From: Oscheius sp. JU75
Lineage: Eukaryota > Nematoda > Chromadorea > Rhabditida > Rhabditidae
Assembly: GCA_037178855.1 (NCBI GenBank)
Contig: JASJZC010000001.1
Span: forward strand, 8,866,001 to 8,930,000
Length of the DNA: 64,000 bases
Direction: 5' to 3'
Shown here: piece after piece, positions 1-13,300 of the stretch
How positions within the stretch are numbered: the stretch's first letter is position 1
Layout: each line of letters begins with the position of its first letter
Position numbers and translations under genes: made by a program
The notes under the pieces: model-generated
What the model saw: the letters and a program-made list of their open reading frames with translations, nothing else
The model's database searches: none
What the model was told of the DNA's origin: nothing

Positions 1-3000
1 CTTGCTTTAATTCTGTAGTCGGAGTACTAACCGACTGAACCTTCTGCGAAGCTTGTGCGTCTTTTCCAAAAAGGTCAAATGATGTTTAATGGAGGCTCGC
101 TTTGAAGACTAGCAAAGTGGGTGGAACTAATCAGCTAACCAACCTACAGTATCTCAAAGGATAGAGGAGACAGAGGTGCGAGGTGACTGACCGCGGAGCG
201 AGTCTCTCACCCTGAATAGAGCGATCAGACACGCCGGATGAGCAAATCAATTTGTGCGCGCCATGGTCCTGATTGGAAAAATTGTGAAAATAGGTGCGCG
301 TTAATCGCATTAGCATAAAGCGATTCTCACAGTCAATCTCCACTGCGGGATGCAACTCGTTTCATCTTTTCCCTGCGATTATTATGAATGAAAAGGTATG
401 GGGACGACAGCCTTTGACATAAAATTTTTTTGGATGTGACTAATTTCTTCTTTCAAATCCTAATGATCGAAATGAATTACTGTAGTTTTTAGTCATAGAC
501 ACAGACACCGATGACGCATTCCTTCCACTTCCATTGTATTGGCCAATTCAATAGGGATCAAGAACAGCACCCCCCGCGAAATTGACAAATTCTTTTGAAT
601 GGACGGGCTGGGACGCCGTGGAGACAGAGGAGAAATGAGTCGACTGTACTATTTTGGAGGGATTGGTTAAGAAGAAGCAAGGGGGAAAACAGAGGATTTG
701 GGCAGATATTTGGATCTGGGATTGATCGCCTTGTAAACGGTCGAGATCATGGTTTCTTGGTATATTAGCCATGGGGGGACTCTATTTCTACCAGTGTTTT
801 TACTCTTGGGTATGTGTCTAATGCAAAAAAAGTGACAAAGTTCCAAGTTAAAGGAGCGACACTAAACCTAAGAACTGTATGACGAGATCCAGTAGGACAT
901 CTCTGGACAGGCGGACAAATGACAAGTTTTCGACATTTTGTGGAATACTTAGAAGTTAGTAGTAAAAATAGATGTGCTTCCCTGTTTTTCTGCAACAGTC
1001 CCCTATCTTTCAAATGGAAAGATCTTCATTTCTAAGCCAGAAGCGTACGCTTTTGATACAGTGTTCATTAGCCGTCTCTGCTTGATTAGTGCGCCAAGTG
1101 GGCGTGTGCGGCAAATGGCGAAAAGACTAGGAGGCCGGAGAAAATGAATTGCTTCCACAAAAGTCAGGATGATTGAGCTCTGATCCTGCACCTATAAAGT
1201 GTGAGCAAATATGTGGGTAATGACCATGAGGGGAACAGGTATGGGCCCAAAAGAGGCTGACTCTTCTGTATGCTAATGAGGTGATTACACGACGGCCGAC
1301 AGACGAGTTCAAGGGAATGAATGAAAATGGGGGAAGAGGAGAATCTATAGATGATTGAGATTGATAGTACGATTGGAGGCGCGAAAGTGGGATCTACTAA
1401 GGAAAGAAGGGAGGGGAGGGGAGGGCAGGGAGGGTTCAGAGATAGGCTTATATACCCTTTGGGCTTACACGGTACTGACCTCTAAAAACCAACACTGCTG
1501 TCTAACTGTGGTAAAAGTCACTCTAAATTGGCTGTGAAACTGTGGCTCTAGACTACAGCCAAACTTTATCAAGCGGATACTGTCTCTTAAAATAATATTT
1601 CGTCTTTGCTATGTTCAGCAAAGCTGTAGTCCTGCACAAACCCTACAACTTTACAGAGCTGCAATCTCTCTCCTTCATCCAAAAAGTACAGTAGTTAGGC
1701 AGCCTGATTACCGTACACCATTGCCCCTAATGAGTTAATTTAAAACACCCTTTTGACCTTTGGTGACCCCCAGAAATGAGGGTGAGAATCCCCGCAGCGT
1801 GTGTGATAATGTGAGAGAGTGAGCTCGACGAGAGATTACGGTCGAGAGCGAGAAAGAGAGAGAGGTGAGGAAGGGCGCTGTTAATACCGAAAGGGTGGCG
1901 TCGGGCCGATCCATGACAATGAGCGACGATGGCTGGCGCTAAGAAAGTTTGCACAAGACAAATAGCCAAATATGGGAAGAGGCGAGAGAGGCATGAGTGT
2001 CCGAGTACAGGTACTGATTGATCAATTTGGGATCTGTAATCAAGTGAGAGAGATCCAAAAACCAGTCACTTTCAGTACATTGTCCGATTCGGGGAGAGCC
2101 TAATTATGAAATATATTATAATCACGCGCGCTATTATCATCCGGATCTATGTTGGTCGCAAACAGAGCCGATGCCAAAGTCAATCGCCCGTGCGAGACCG
2201 AGGTGGACAAGAGGGACACCGTTCACCACTGTACTGATTCTGGATTAGGCAGACTAATCGACAATATGGGCTCAAGAGCCTGTGTAATAGCCTTCCGAGA
2301 ACCCCCGTTAGCATGCCGAAACAATCTTGCAGATTATGGAAAATCTCGAGGGCTGTGCATTGTCTTCGAAATCTGACCTAGAAGTGACAACTGCATGAAC
2401 CAAATCAGAAAGTCATTCATTGATACAAACAACAGAAAAACTGGAGTCGGCAGTTTTCACAAGGTCCCCCAGGTTGCCCAGAAGTTTAGGTTCTTTTGCA
2501 CTACACGGAACTCGCTTTCCTCTACACACTAAAAACAATTACAAACATCTAAAAGAAACTTTTTTAGTGTAACTCAGAACGAGTATCTATCAATTAGGAG
2601 AGCCTAGACAGTTTGAAACAGCAAGAAGTCCCAAGTAATTTTTATGAAACTGTGCCTCATGGATAGTGCATTTCGCGTAGTACAAAAGAACCGAAGTTTA
2701 CACCGCACTCTTATATCCCAATCATCCCTAGTTTGACAAACGGAACACCTTTAGGAAGGCAAGATAGGTTCTGTACAGTTCTCTCTCTATATAAGTGGCT
2801 CCCAGCAGACCGTTTCGGATAGACGAGCGCTGACAAATTTTGATTGTCTTTGGCTTTTGTATGGGCACCGGGATCTACAAGGCCCGGTCTACTGAGGTAC
2901 TAATCTACCATTTGAGCTCTAGAAGTCAGACACGTTCCAGTCAATATCAACAGAATCGTAAAGCTGCACGCTGACCATTTCTCTCGCTCGCTTTACTGAT

Positions 3001-3420
3001 GATAGTCATCCTCCCCCTATCATCCATTCTGTGATTATTTGACTAGGAGAGAGAGAGAGACGATACCGTATTCTCATCCATGTCCAGCCAGCGACAAAGA
3101 GTGAGAGAGAAAGAAAGAGAGGGAGAGGTGCGAAAGTAAACAATAATGAAGGAATCATAGCGTAAGTGTCTCTCTCACTCTCGCGATGCGGCTATTAATT
3201 CGCGTCAACGAGGCCAGCTCTGAATCAGCATGATCACACACACGGAGCGAGAGACACGACCTTATCAGGACAAAACGAGAGGGAGAGAACCATTACCAAC
3301 TTACAAAGACAGTGCGGTATTACTCTCTTTAGGTATTGTCCACTCCCCCGACCGAGTGTCCTGTTTCTCAGGCCCTGTTGACTAATCAGACCCTGACTCT
3401 GAATAGCAAAAGGAACCTAC
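1..3420. other. Probable downstream intron of the ZFHX gene; no exon recognised
   Basis: The last ZFHX exon seen (minus strand) ends at a good donor at 3420, so this stretch should be intron of that gene, with the next exon outside the window. I saw no conserved zinc-finger or homeodomain coding on either strand. It holds GA-rich runs near 1840-1866 and 3040-3062 and one foldback element at 1608-1662. Open frames here are short and without family resemblance. Confidence 0.5.
1608..1662. repeat. Short foldback element, copy A
   Basis: The left arm contains GCAAAGCTGTAG and the right arm CTACAACTTT, roughly reverse complements separated by about 13 bp. The same arms occur at 5297-5352 and 23491-23547, with a rearranged copy at 44307-44350. 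This suggests a small MITE-like foldback family. Confidence 0.55.
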
Positions 3421-4590
3421 CAGCTGGACGCGTTGAAGGTGTTTGTCCGTGCGGGTATGCAGTTGAAAGTTGGCTTTCAGGTTCGTATGATAGGGACAGA
3501 GATGACAGCGGAAAATGCCGCTGGCGAAGGAGACATCCGAGCTGGAGGGACGGGAGCGGTCCTTCTCGGCATGGGACATTATTTCGTGGAGAGAGTCACA
3601 GCTGAAGCAGCCGCAGACGAGACATACAAAGAAGGATTCTCCTTCTTGGGCAGGACTTCTCGGCTGTCTTTGGTGACCGAGGGAGGCTGGAAGAAACACT
3701 GTTACTCTCTGTCGAGCATTTCTGACCAGGGGAAGCTATGGGGTTTAGTCCTCCTGTCTCTCCGTTTCTGGCCCACTCACCCATGCTATTCGGGAGCTCC
3801 TGCATCGCGTGAAGATGTTTATCGCTCTGCATGTGTATGCTCAGGTTCCCTTTTGTCGTTGTACTGTACCTATAACTCTTCCCCCAGCTTTCTGTATACA
3901 GTTCCTCCTACCTGCACAGCTCACACCTATACGGCTTGTAGCCACAGGAATACGTCTCCCCTCTGGACAGCTTCGGATGTTGACGGTTCTCGACGCAGTA
4001 CATGCACTTGACCTCGCCCTCTGAATGCTTCTCCTTCATGTGAATCTCCAGCGTTTCCTGGTACTTGTAGTGCCAGTTGCACTTGGGACATTTCAGTGTC
4101 TTGGAGGAGTTTCTAAGAATGGCTGTCGTGGGTTGGAATAGAAGGTTCTACCTCAAAGCTGCGACGGAAAAGTCCCCAAACTGACTGTAGTCTGTCGGCA
4201 ATCCGAAGGCACTGACCTCAATCCCGGTCTGGAAGCTGTCCAGAAGATCTGAAGAGGTTCCGGCAGCTGCCGCGGCTGACAAGAGTCTCTCCATGTGAGC
4301 CTTCGGAGATTCGGCTGAAGTTGGACATTTAGACAGCTTGTAAAGCCTGTTTGAAAGTGGGGCACAAATCAGAAAAACGTATAGGAAAGGAAAATTGTAC
4401 CAGTCCAGTCCTTACAAAGCTCAAAACCCACCAATCCCATATCCTCCGTGAGCATTGACATCGGCAATGAGTCTCAGCAGGTCGGCAGAAGGCGGAGTAC
4501 CCGTTGGCGAATCACTCGGCCCGGGCAGTAGGTGGCCATCCATCGGCAGGAAAAACTGTTGCACCCGAGGTTCCGACATCAAATCGGCAT
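3421..4590 (-). CDS. zfh-2: ZFHX / zfh-2-type zinc-finger homeodomain transcription factor, internal exons (partial)
   Basis: Five consecutive exons on the minus strand: 4590-4428, 4346-4152, 4112-3912, 3869-3781, 3686-3421. All junction phases agree; introns are 39-94 bp except one of 81 bp. They encode the conserved C2H2 block of the ZFHX3/ZFHX4/zfh-2 family. [20 protein letters not shown] (exon 3) is followed by the GYKPYRC finger, the [18 protein letters not shown] finger, and a further finger with [19 protein letters not shown]. These are near-diagnostic for the family, a giant nuclear DNA-binding protein of neurons and muscle. Exon 1 is Pro/Ser-rich with no recognised domain. Homeodomains and the rest of the fingers must lie beyond 3420, off the window. 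The first exon enters in phase 1, so 5' exons lie upstream, not located in the desert beyond 4590. The 4428 donor (GT-TTTG) is weak but is the only one giving an open frame. Confidence 0.9.
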
Positions 4591-5296
4591 CTGAAGAGAT
4601 AGAGAAATTTGATAATGAGAGTCTCGAAAGACAGCTGAGAAGAGAAGTGAGAGAGAGTGGAAGGGGGCGCTCTCCTTCAATTAGAGGAATCTCTAATGGT
4701 GTTAATGACCGTCTGTGAAAAAGAGCCTAATGGGAGTGAGGAGAAGAAGTTTGAGGGGAAAGAGAGCTTCACTACACCTAATCAGGACCGGAGCGACACT
4801 AATTAGATTAAGTAGTGGCCATTTAAAGGTCGAGCTCGGTGGCGGAGATGTTTATGGCGGCTGGCTGACCACATGTGTGAGCAATTAATTAGTTGAGCTG
4901 CGGAAGATTTCGGCTAACATATGGCCCGCGACTTTCCAGAGTCCTCTCTGTCAATTAAAATCAGGGATGTCTGTCTTGAAGTTTTGTTCTGAAGCTAATC
5001 GTGGTTCTCCTCCGTATCCCTTGGACTTAACTAACTTGATAGCCTATAGTTTTATAAACAGTTACCGATGCACATAGAATCCTCTTCTGTCAGCAGGTAA
5101 GATCCCGATTTTTCAGCAAAGATTTTCCTATTCCGGTAAGCTCGGTAACACCGGTACGATTCATGAGCCCGAACCCTGATTTGGAACGATGGGGCATCTT
5201 ATTATGGCGCTAGATGGTACGGGTGCGACACTGGATTCCCTCAAGCCAACAAACTAAATAACTCTGTACAGGTCCACGGAAAGATATTGCGGCCAA

Positions 5297-5352
5297 ATGA
5301 TGCTTTGCAAAGCTGTAGATTTTGATATGGGCTACAACTTTTCAGAGCATGG
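5297..5352. repeat. Short foldback element, copy B
   Basis: The left arm GATGCTTTGCAAAGCTGTAG and the right arm CTACAACTTTTCAGAGCAT face each other around a 15-bp AT-rich loop. Same family as 1608-1662 and 23491-23547. Confidence 0.6.
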
Positions 5353-8300
5353 CCAGGCTAAAAAAAATGCTTCCTTGGATCCGATAATATGGCTCGGAGT
5401 GTCATTAAGCTAGAACCGTAACTGCAAGTAAAAGAGGAATCTATACACGTTGAGAAATCTTAACCGTGATCTCCTAGCACAGGGCAAAAGAACAAGGAGG
5501 AAAAACTCGGTGACACCTTGGCCCCCCAGGGCGATTCTCCCGAGAGACGACATGCCACCTGCGGATTGTAGTCGTCAAAGTTACAATTATCAAACATAGT
5601 TTACAGATGTGCTTCCCTTGGCTTTGATCTAGCCGCTCGCAGTCAAGAGTCTCGCGGAAAAAAGTACCCGAATTAGCACATCACTACAGTAGATATGAGA
5701 AATGGGTTTCTCTCTCTTTGAGACAGAGGCGGCGAGCTTTATCTGCAGTATACGAGAGATTTCTGAACAGAGAGCGTGTGTGAAAACAAATTGACAGAGA
5801 ACAGAAAAACGGTATTGCAAATAATTAGCATAGTCCTCGACCATCAGTTTACATGCTGTCAGCGGTTTCCCGAAATGGAGAGTCAACAAACTGTTTGAGT
5901 GCGTTCAAAACAGTAGAACTGTTCAGGGGAATAGTGCTAAAGGAAGACAGGGGGAGTAAAGAAAGCCAGAATGGGATGAACTGACTATGTCAACGTGATT
6001 GAGAGGACGGTCAAAATGGACAGGCATCTTGAACCCATTTAAAAATCTAATTGACTGAAAGACACTGGTCGGGAGAGACGGTGAATGGAAGTTAAAAAGG
6101 TAACCAGCCGCTTACGCTATTGGCGGAGCGAGTCACTGCTCTTTTTTCTCTTGACTCTCTCCTGACTTGTCTCGTCAACTCTAATATAGGATAATACTGG
6201 ACACAAAAGGCTACAGAAACTGTCAAATGTTATCCCAGATCAGTGTTGGCATGTATAACAGACATCAAATGTCGGTTGTAAAGGTAGTTTACGCGAACTA
6301 CAGAACAACAGAGACAGCTACTGATACCTCTTGGTCATCAAGGACAGCCCAAGTTTCCAGTAAACTATAGGTAAACGGATTCCTCTATTACCAACGTGCA
6401 ATGTTGCCTTCTCTTTCGTCACCAGAAAACCAAAGCGAAAAGTAAAACTGTCCAAAAGTTATTGCCGTTCGCAAGTCAGTTTCGGATGCGCTCTAGAACT
6501 TTATGTACCAGTGAAGACACTTTTGTGACTTTAGATACGACCAAGCACGCTAGCCCAAAGGGCCGAAGGACGTCGAAGTTCGTCGTATACGGTTTGTCTT
6601 GTACCCAAATGGTTCCTGCTCCAAGGTTGTAGGGGTGCGCAAAGGAGGAGTTTCAACAAGGAAAGAGAACAAAAAGCAGTAGCTGGCAAAAGTGCTACCT
6701 CCCTCTCCCGAAACAGTCTCTCCCTCTCCCTCGTTGCGCGGACGGTTTAGCATAAATAATAGTTCAGGTGAGAGTGATTAGTGATCAGCTGAACTAGAAA
6801 ATAGAGAAATAGAGAGAGAGAGAGAGAGTTGGCTGAGCCAAAGGACAAAGTAATGAGGCGACTCGACACGGTAGTTGGATTAGGCCGGAGGAGGGGCGCC
6901 AACCCACCAAATTGGGGCGGAGCTGTCGCTGTGTGTATGAGAAAAATGAGAGAGAGAGAGAGAGAGAGAGGAATGTGTGATAAACAATTCACTATATATC
7001 ACAGGCTAAACGCCAATTATAGGCGTTAATTATGAGGCTGGAGCGCTGATTGCATTCCTCTCATTCTGATAGTCACACAATTGTGGGGGGACAGAAAATA
7101 GTCTGGCTGGGGCGAGATGAAATTTCATTTTTTTGAAGGGAGAATCTTTCCATCTTTCGTTATGACTTGAATCTTTTAGAACGGCTCCCGCAACGAACTT
7201 CTCGCTGCATAGCGTGTAGAACTAGCAAATCAAATAGTTTTTCCGGCCACCGACAATGGCTTCAGAAGTTCGCAAAAGGAAAAGGTCATATCTGTCAGAC
7301 CGCAGATTCGCAGAAAGTAAAGGATCTCTGCAACAAATCATGAATAGGGATAGTCTGCCTCAAACTGAACGACTGAACTTGTTTTATACGTGAACCAAGT
7401 GACTATTCACCCGCGTACTGCCGATCTTATAAGGAAAAACTGTTTCAATTCGTGTATGAGGTTTTGTAGCCGTTTACAGGTCCTACGGTGGCAGCTGGTA
7501 AGCCTGTTGCCACCCAAGGACAAACTGTCAGGTGCTCTACGGAAAAGACTAAGAGTATGACGTATGAAGATATTCAAAGAAGGAGCTGGTGAAGAGACTA
7601 TCCCTCTAGAGAAAGGCATTCAAAAGTTCAGTGAATCTCTCTCTCTCTCTCATTCTCTCTTCATTCAAATGTGCCCTGCGCGACAAGTTAAGTTAGTTTT
7701 CTAAATCCTCCAAATCTCAACTCGGAGCTAAAGTATGTGTAGGTCAGAAGGTTCCCGGCCTCAGAGAGTCGTTAGCTGGTGATCTCGTTTCCTTTGAAGT
7801 GGCGCCAAATTAGGGGGGTCAGCTCATTGGAGAAGCAAGTATATGGTTTTAGGTGTCTGTGAGATTCCTCAAGTTTTCAGAGGGAGAGAGAGAGAGTACT
7901 CAAAAGAGTGGTGGATCCTCCAGAGTCGACACACACACACAAATTAGGCAACTCGAGCTTTAATCCAATCAAGGCTGAATTAGCTAATTGTGAGACGAGA
8001 GTCGGCCCGAATCACAGAGAGAGATAGAGAGAGACAGCCATCTGGCCAAAACTTGGAAGAAGAGAGACAAAATAGTGGGGGAGAGAATAAGATGAGCCAA
8101 TATGAATGCTAATAACAGCTAATTAGATGAAGGACTGTCTACCAGAAATTCAGTTGTTCCTCCCTCCCAAATCCCGGTATCTGTATCTTTTGAGCACTTT
8201 TCGTCTCATCTTGGGATGATTGCCAAATAATCAGCTTAGGGGACGATGACAGCTCCATGTTTATAAGTACCCCGGCGGTTACTTCTGGGTTGGGGACGGG

Positions 8301-10333
8301 GTCGAAAAATTCCAGAAAGCCCAGTGATTTCGGGATGACTGGCGGGGAGGTTCAATGGGAATAGCGATGATTCTGGAGAGTAAATGAGACACAGGACGAT
8401 CTCGCCCTAGAAGGTTCTGTCTATAGAGAACGACTAGAAATACAATGAACTTCCACACCTACTTCTGGAGACAGAAAGACACTAAAGTTTATCTGTCTCT
8501 TAGCCTGGCTATACTTTTAGAACTTATAAAGACTCGTCACAGCATCTGTAAGTCCAGTTATACAATTGTAGTGACAAACTCGAGGTCTGTGACAGTTCGA
8601 GATTGACACGTGGCTAGATATGAGTGAGAGGAGGTATGTCACTGGACAGAATTGACCACAGACAGTTTCAAAACTGTTCAGAGGACGACTGATTTTGGCC
8701 ACGACTTTCTTCTAAACTAGGTGTGGTGATGCACCGCTATAGATGCTTTTCATGGTTTTCACTAAGGGATGGTACCTGCCTGGAGAAGTAGAGAGCCGAA
8801 GTACTCCTGAAGAGTCACTAAGGCTGAAACCGGGATGGTGAGCAAACTGGCAGGGATTCAACAAAACAATGAGAGACAGAACATAGGGGCTACTGTTCTA
8901 ATCACAATGAGAAGTCTGGAAAGTTTATTCCCGTTGTTAGTCTACGTCTTCTCTCATGCCTGCTGATGAGACGCCCTTTGTGCAGCAGCTGCTGATGAGA
9001 CTACGGTAGTCAATTCATTGGCGCCCAAAGCCGTCGAGAGAAGGGGGCGTCTCGCAAATTATCATAACTTGTCGGAGGTCCCCCTCCCGAAATTGCATAA
9101 CCGACGACGGGGCCAAGTAATGATGAAAACATGAAATGGAATAGAAATCAAATTAGGGTGGGGAAGAGGCGCCAACTCTGTCCCCTAGCCTATATATCTG
9201 TGTGAATTTAAAGGGGGAGGGGGTAAGAGAGCACGAATTATGTTTTCCGCCTAATTTCACGCATTTCGGCTAATATGGTGTGGAGAGAGGCGCGCTGGTG
9301 CGCGAACAAATGCTCCTCGAACAAGCCCAGTCCTAACAAGTTTTAATGGTCCATATTTCATCTGGTGGTCCGAACGACGACGAAGAACTGAACCGGTAGA
9401 GAGGTGACAGGCGCCAGGTAATCGCCGAGCCAACACGTATCTAGGGAGTCAGCCATTAGAGAGACAGAGCAGGTTATAGCCAAGGGGATAATAGTCCAAT
9501 AGATTTCGAGATTGGGGGAACCGCTGAGCTGATAGTTTAACTACTGTGCATGCTCCTTCTCTTAGCAATGCCTTCTTTGGGGTGCCTGCTTACCTTGTTC
9601 ATTTTTTCTATAGCCTACAACAGATTATGGAGCTCGTACAAATTCTCAAGTGAGTAGCTACAGTAAGCCGAGCCAAACGTAACATCCAGCTCGTTCATAA
9701 CTTCAAGCTACTGCTGCTAGAAGACTGCACACTAGTCCCCAAAATGTTAGTTAGTGTCAATCCTTTTTTCGAAATTGGTGAGCATCAAGCAGTGTAAGAA
9801 GACCGTCCAAACCCTTAATTCTTGGCTTGAAACTGACTACAAAGCGTAACAGATTGTCTGGGGCAGGTGTAACAACAGTCTTTTACAGAACGGATGTAGC
9901 CTGTCACCTAGGTCATTCAAACAGCTGAGTACTGTCGAATTTCTTGATAGTGCCTTCTTCTGATTAACAGATTCATAAAGTGTCTCTTCCCTTTTCCTCC
10001 CAATAGAAAAGAATTCTTGTAGGACTTCAGTTCTCTTGAACTAGGTGTGAGAGATCCATAATTGTCCCGTTCCATGCTCTCTCCCTCTCGCTTTGGACTC
10101 CCGAATCCAATGATCCGAAGAGAGTGTCGAAAATTAAGCACTCAATTCAAATAAGTCAGGGGTGACCAAATTGGCGCGACGGCGATAAAAAGTATGTTCT
10201 CGGGGCTGCTCTTACTGACCCGGGGGCCTTGATGAGGCGGCTCGTTAGGCGCAGCCGAAATCTCATTCATTCATTCCCGGGCGACAACTTGTTGTACTCG
10301 AGCCGAAAGGCAAGTAAACTGAAGGAAGGGGAG

Positions 10334-10336
<3 letters not shown>

Positions 10337-10368
<32 letters not shown>
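10337..10368. repeat. (GA)n microsatellite, longest in the window
   Basis: An uninterrupted alternation of G and A of about 16 units. Similar shorter runs are scattered through the first 15 kb and at 37311-37345. Confidence 0.9.
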
Positions 10369-10371
<3 letters not shown>

Positions 10372-13300
10372 GGAGACAGGTCTGTCTACCTAGGAGGAGC
10401 GTCATCGTACTCAACTCTGGCTCTCGCTTACGACAATAATGCGATCCAGGAGGCTATTTATAGAGACTTTGATGAGCATTGGAATCCGATCAGGCGATAG
10501 AGGCTTCGAGAACCTAACCGTCAGAAACTAAGAGTACAATCTTTGATCATGGTTAGATAAGACTGTCGGAATCTGGTGGCTCGTAGTTCAATTGAGCAGC
10601 TTATACGGTTTTTTTTAGAGAAACTGTTCTCTCTCTTTCACTCTCTCTCACGTAGTGATACAGCTAGAGAAAGGGATTTTAGTTGAGTGAGCATAAAAGA
10701 CACTAACCGACTAGGAACAGTTACTCCAAGCTGTAGCCTCTACCCTCATCCCATCTTCCGAAGTGCTCACGACGATTCGAAGGCAGAGAGAATTAACCAC
10801 TCATCTGCTTGATGAGATTAACGCGCGACGGGGTAATCAACCAACTTGAAGACTTCGGGTAGAGCCCCCGGTTGTCCAATTACTGCGATTCTCATTTCTG
10901 TCTGCTTCGGGAAATTTCGGGGGCTAGCTAGAGACGGAAACAAAAGTCGCGCCAATATCCAATAGTGGCGAATCAACTGTGGAGATGAAGGAAAATTAAT
11001 CCGCTCAAGTCGTTCAGGAAAACGAGAAGTTTAATTACAGGAAGTGCTGGCCTCTTATCACAATTACATTAAGTCTTGTAAATAGAGGAGGAGGCATCTC
11101 CCACGCTGATTGAGGGAGGTTTCTTTGCGGGAGTTTGTATCCAAAGTACTGTATTGTAGACAGAGCTAGGACAAGAGCCTGTGTAAAGTTTTTTAAGTAC
11201 AGTCACAAGAATTTTGAATCTTAGCTAGCAAAAGACAGCTCTCTTTCATTTTCACCATCTCAAGCACATCTTGACTGTCTCATGAAGTTACTTAATGTTC
11301 ACCGTCCCAACAAATTTGAATGCCGTAAAACGTTGCATACTGATTCCAATTGTATCTGTGCACTTCTAATCATAACTCTTAGCCTTATAGAAAGAGATTT
11401 GACCCTCGCCGTTCGCTCTAAGGCGGTATATGAATGTCATAGACCCGATCCAATTTTCCTTGGGACGGCCAAAAGTAAGGAAAGATAGCACGAAGGAGGA
11501 CGTCTACAAACATTTTTAAACCAGAACGGAAGAGAGGAATGCAAGGAGCAAGGCTCCTTGCGATTTGTGTAGTGTAGAAAAGAATCAAAGTCCTGCCCAA
11601 ATTGAATAAAACAAACTATTTGCTGATAGAAAAAGCTGCTGTCCACCCCCATCTCAATCCTCTCTGCACACCATCGAACAGGCAAATCTCCATACTAATG
11701 TGATGCTATCATAAGATTGTAGAAAAGTTATTAATACTATAGGAAGAGGGGCACAGTCACTTTTTAAGCTTTGAGGAGGAGCAAATCCTGTATGTGTCTA
11801 GAACTTTTCGAAATTAGCTTCTCTCAATAAAAGGTCCTAATCCTGTGTTATGATGTGGGAGGAAGCCCTTGTGGTTCAATTGAAAAAGAGTCATCTAGTA
11901 ATGAGAATCATAGGATGGATAGGCGCGGTGTAGTCTCAGTCGCTAATTGTCTAATAATCGAATTAATTTCCAATCCGCACTCGAGAAAATCAAATTGTAG
12001 GAGGTAGTGGAGAGGAGGGCCCCTTCTCCACTTACTTTTTTGTTGGAAAACATCATGAGAACTTGCAGCAAGCGTACAGGTATGCTGAAACTATAGTCCA
12101 AATGGACTGGAAGAATTAAGGAAAGTGGGAAGAGCCTAAGTAGACTAAAAAGTGATACTTGTACTGCCTGTTCTATTAGACGACCACTTTTGTTCCTCAG
12201 TCAGCACTTCACCAATCTAAAGGTCCCCAATCAATTGATACTGGTCATTTGAAGCTCTGGTAGTAGCTTGCTACAAAGATTTTACTAGAAAAGGTTGGGG
12301 CAACATTGGGACGTCCACGCCCACGTTCTTTGATACTGTCTAGAGCCGAGAGATCCTTTACTCTCCCTCTCTCTCTCTCTACAGTAAAATCGTTGAGTTA
12401 TGGACTCTTCGAAAACTAAGAATCGCGTTTTAGTTTTAGGCTGTGCACCAACTTATCTCATGGGTCTTTCTCTTCAGAGGTTATACTACAGTTTGAAAAA
12501 CCGGTGTCGTCAAAGATTCCTTGTCAATGCTCTTCCAAACGGTAAGTTCTGTGGCTACATTTGCAATAACTTCGAAACAGGCAAAGTAGTTCGAAACCCT
12601 CTTTAAAAATGGAAATAATTGTGGCGCAAATCGATGCTGATGAGTCTTGTCACTATAGAAGAGGCGAGGTGAGGACACAGGAAACAAGTAACCGGTCATT
12701 GTGTGCGCAATTAAAAGCCAATTAGAATCTCGTCTGGCAGGGAGAGAGAAGGGAATGAATAACTTCGGCAGACACCTAAAACAGTCGGAACGGGGGAAAT
12801 TGAGCGCGGGAAGGAGCCTTTGGCTTCGCCTCTGCCGACGAGGTTTAGGGTGTGAATTCGTCGGGGCCCTAAGAAACAGTTCAGACGATATAATTCGGGA
12901 ATGCCCAATTAAAGCGTTTTCCTGCGTCTTTGATCGCGATTGCTTCAGAGAGAGAGAGAGAGAGAGAATGAAAGGGATTGCTTGTAGGGCTTCCTACAAA
13001 CCAATTTTTAAAGATCTATGAGATCAAAGAGGAGGCGAAAACAGTGTTGAGAAATGTGTTTTCGGGGAGAAGGAAGTGAGAGAATGGCTTTGTCGATAGG
13101 ACAAAAATGAGACAGTGTAGCATGAGCCTTTGTGAGGTAATCTACCTAGGACTTCCCACGAGATGTCTAAAGCTCAACTCCAAGAAGAGTATTGGTGGTT
13201 CAAATTGATATCTTCTAGTCTTGCTATGTTCTAACAAGTTACAGGGTTTGGTTCTAAAGTTTCAATGAGCATCACATTTTTTTAAATGACAGAGCCGAAA

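Noticed and set aside
3433-4011. 192-codon plus-strand open frame
   Set aside because: It lies antisense to the ZFHX zinc-finger exons, which carry unmistakable family sequence on the other strand.
4416-4432. In-frame TGA at the end of a ZFHX exon, considered as a possible selenocysteine codon because a tRNA-Sec is present
   Set aside because: Using the GT at 4427 as donor ends the exon before the TGA and gives the phase required by the next exon, so no stop or Sec codon is needed.
6550-7029. Short frames rich in Arg/Glu or Leu/Ser on both strands
   Set aside because: Produced by (GA)n/(CT)n repeats; no coding character beyond the repeat.
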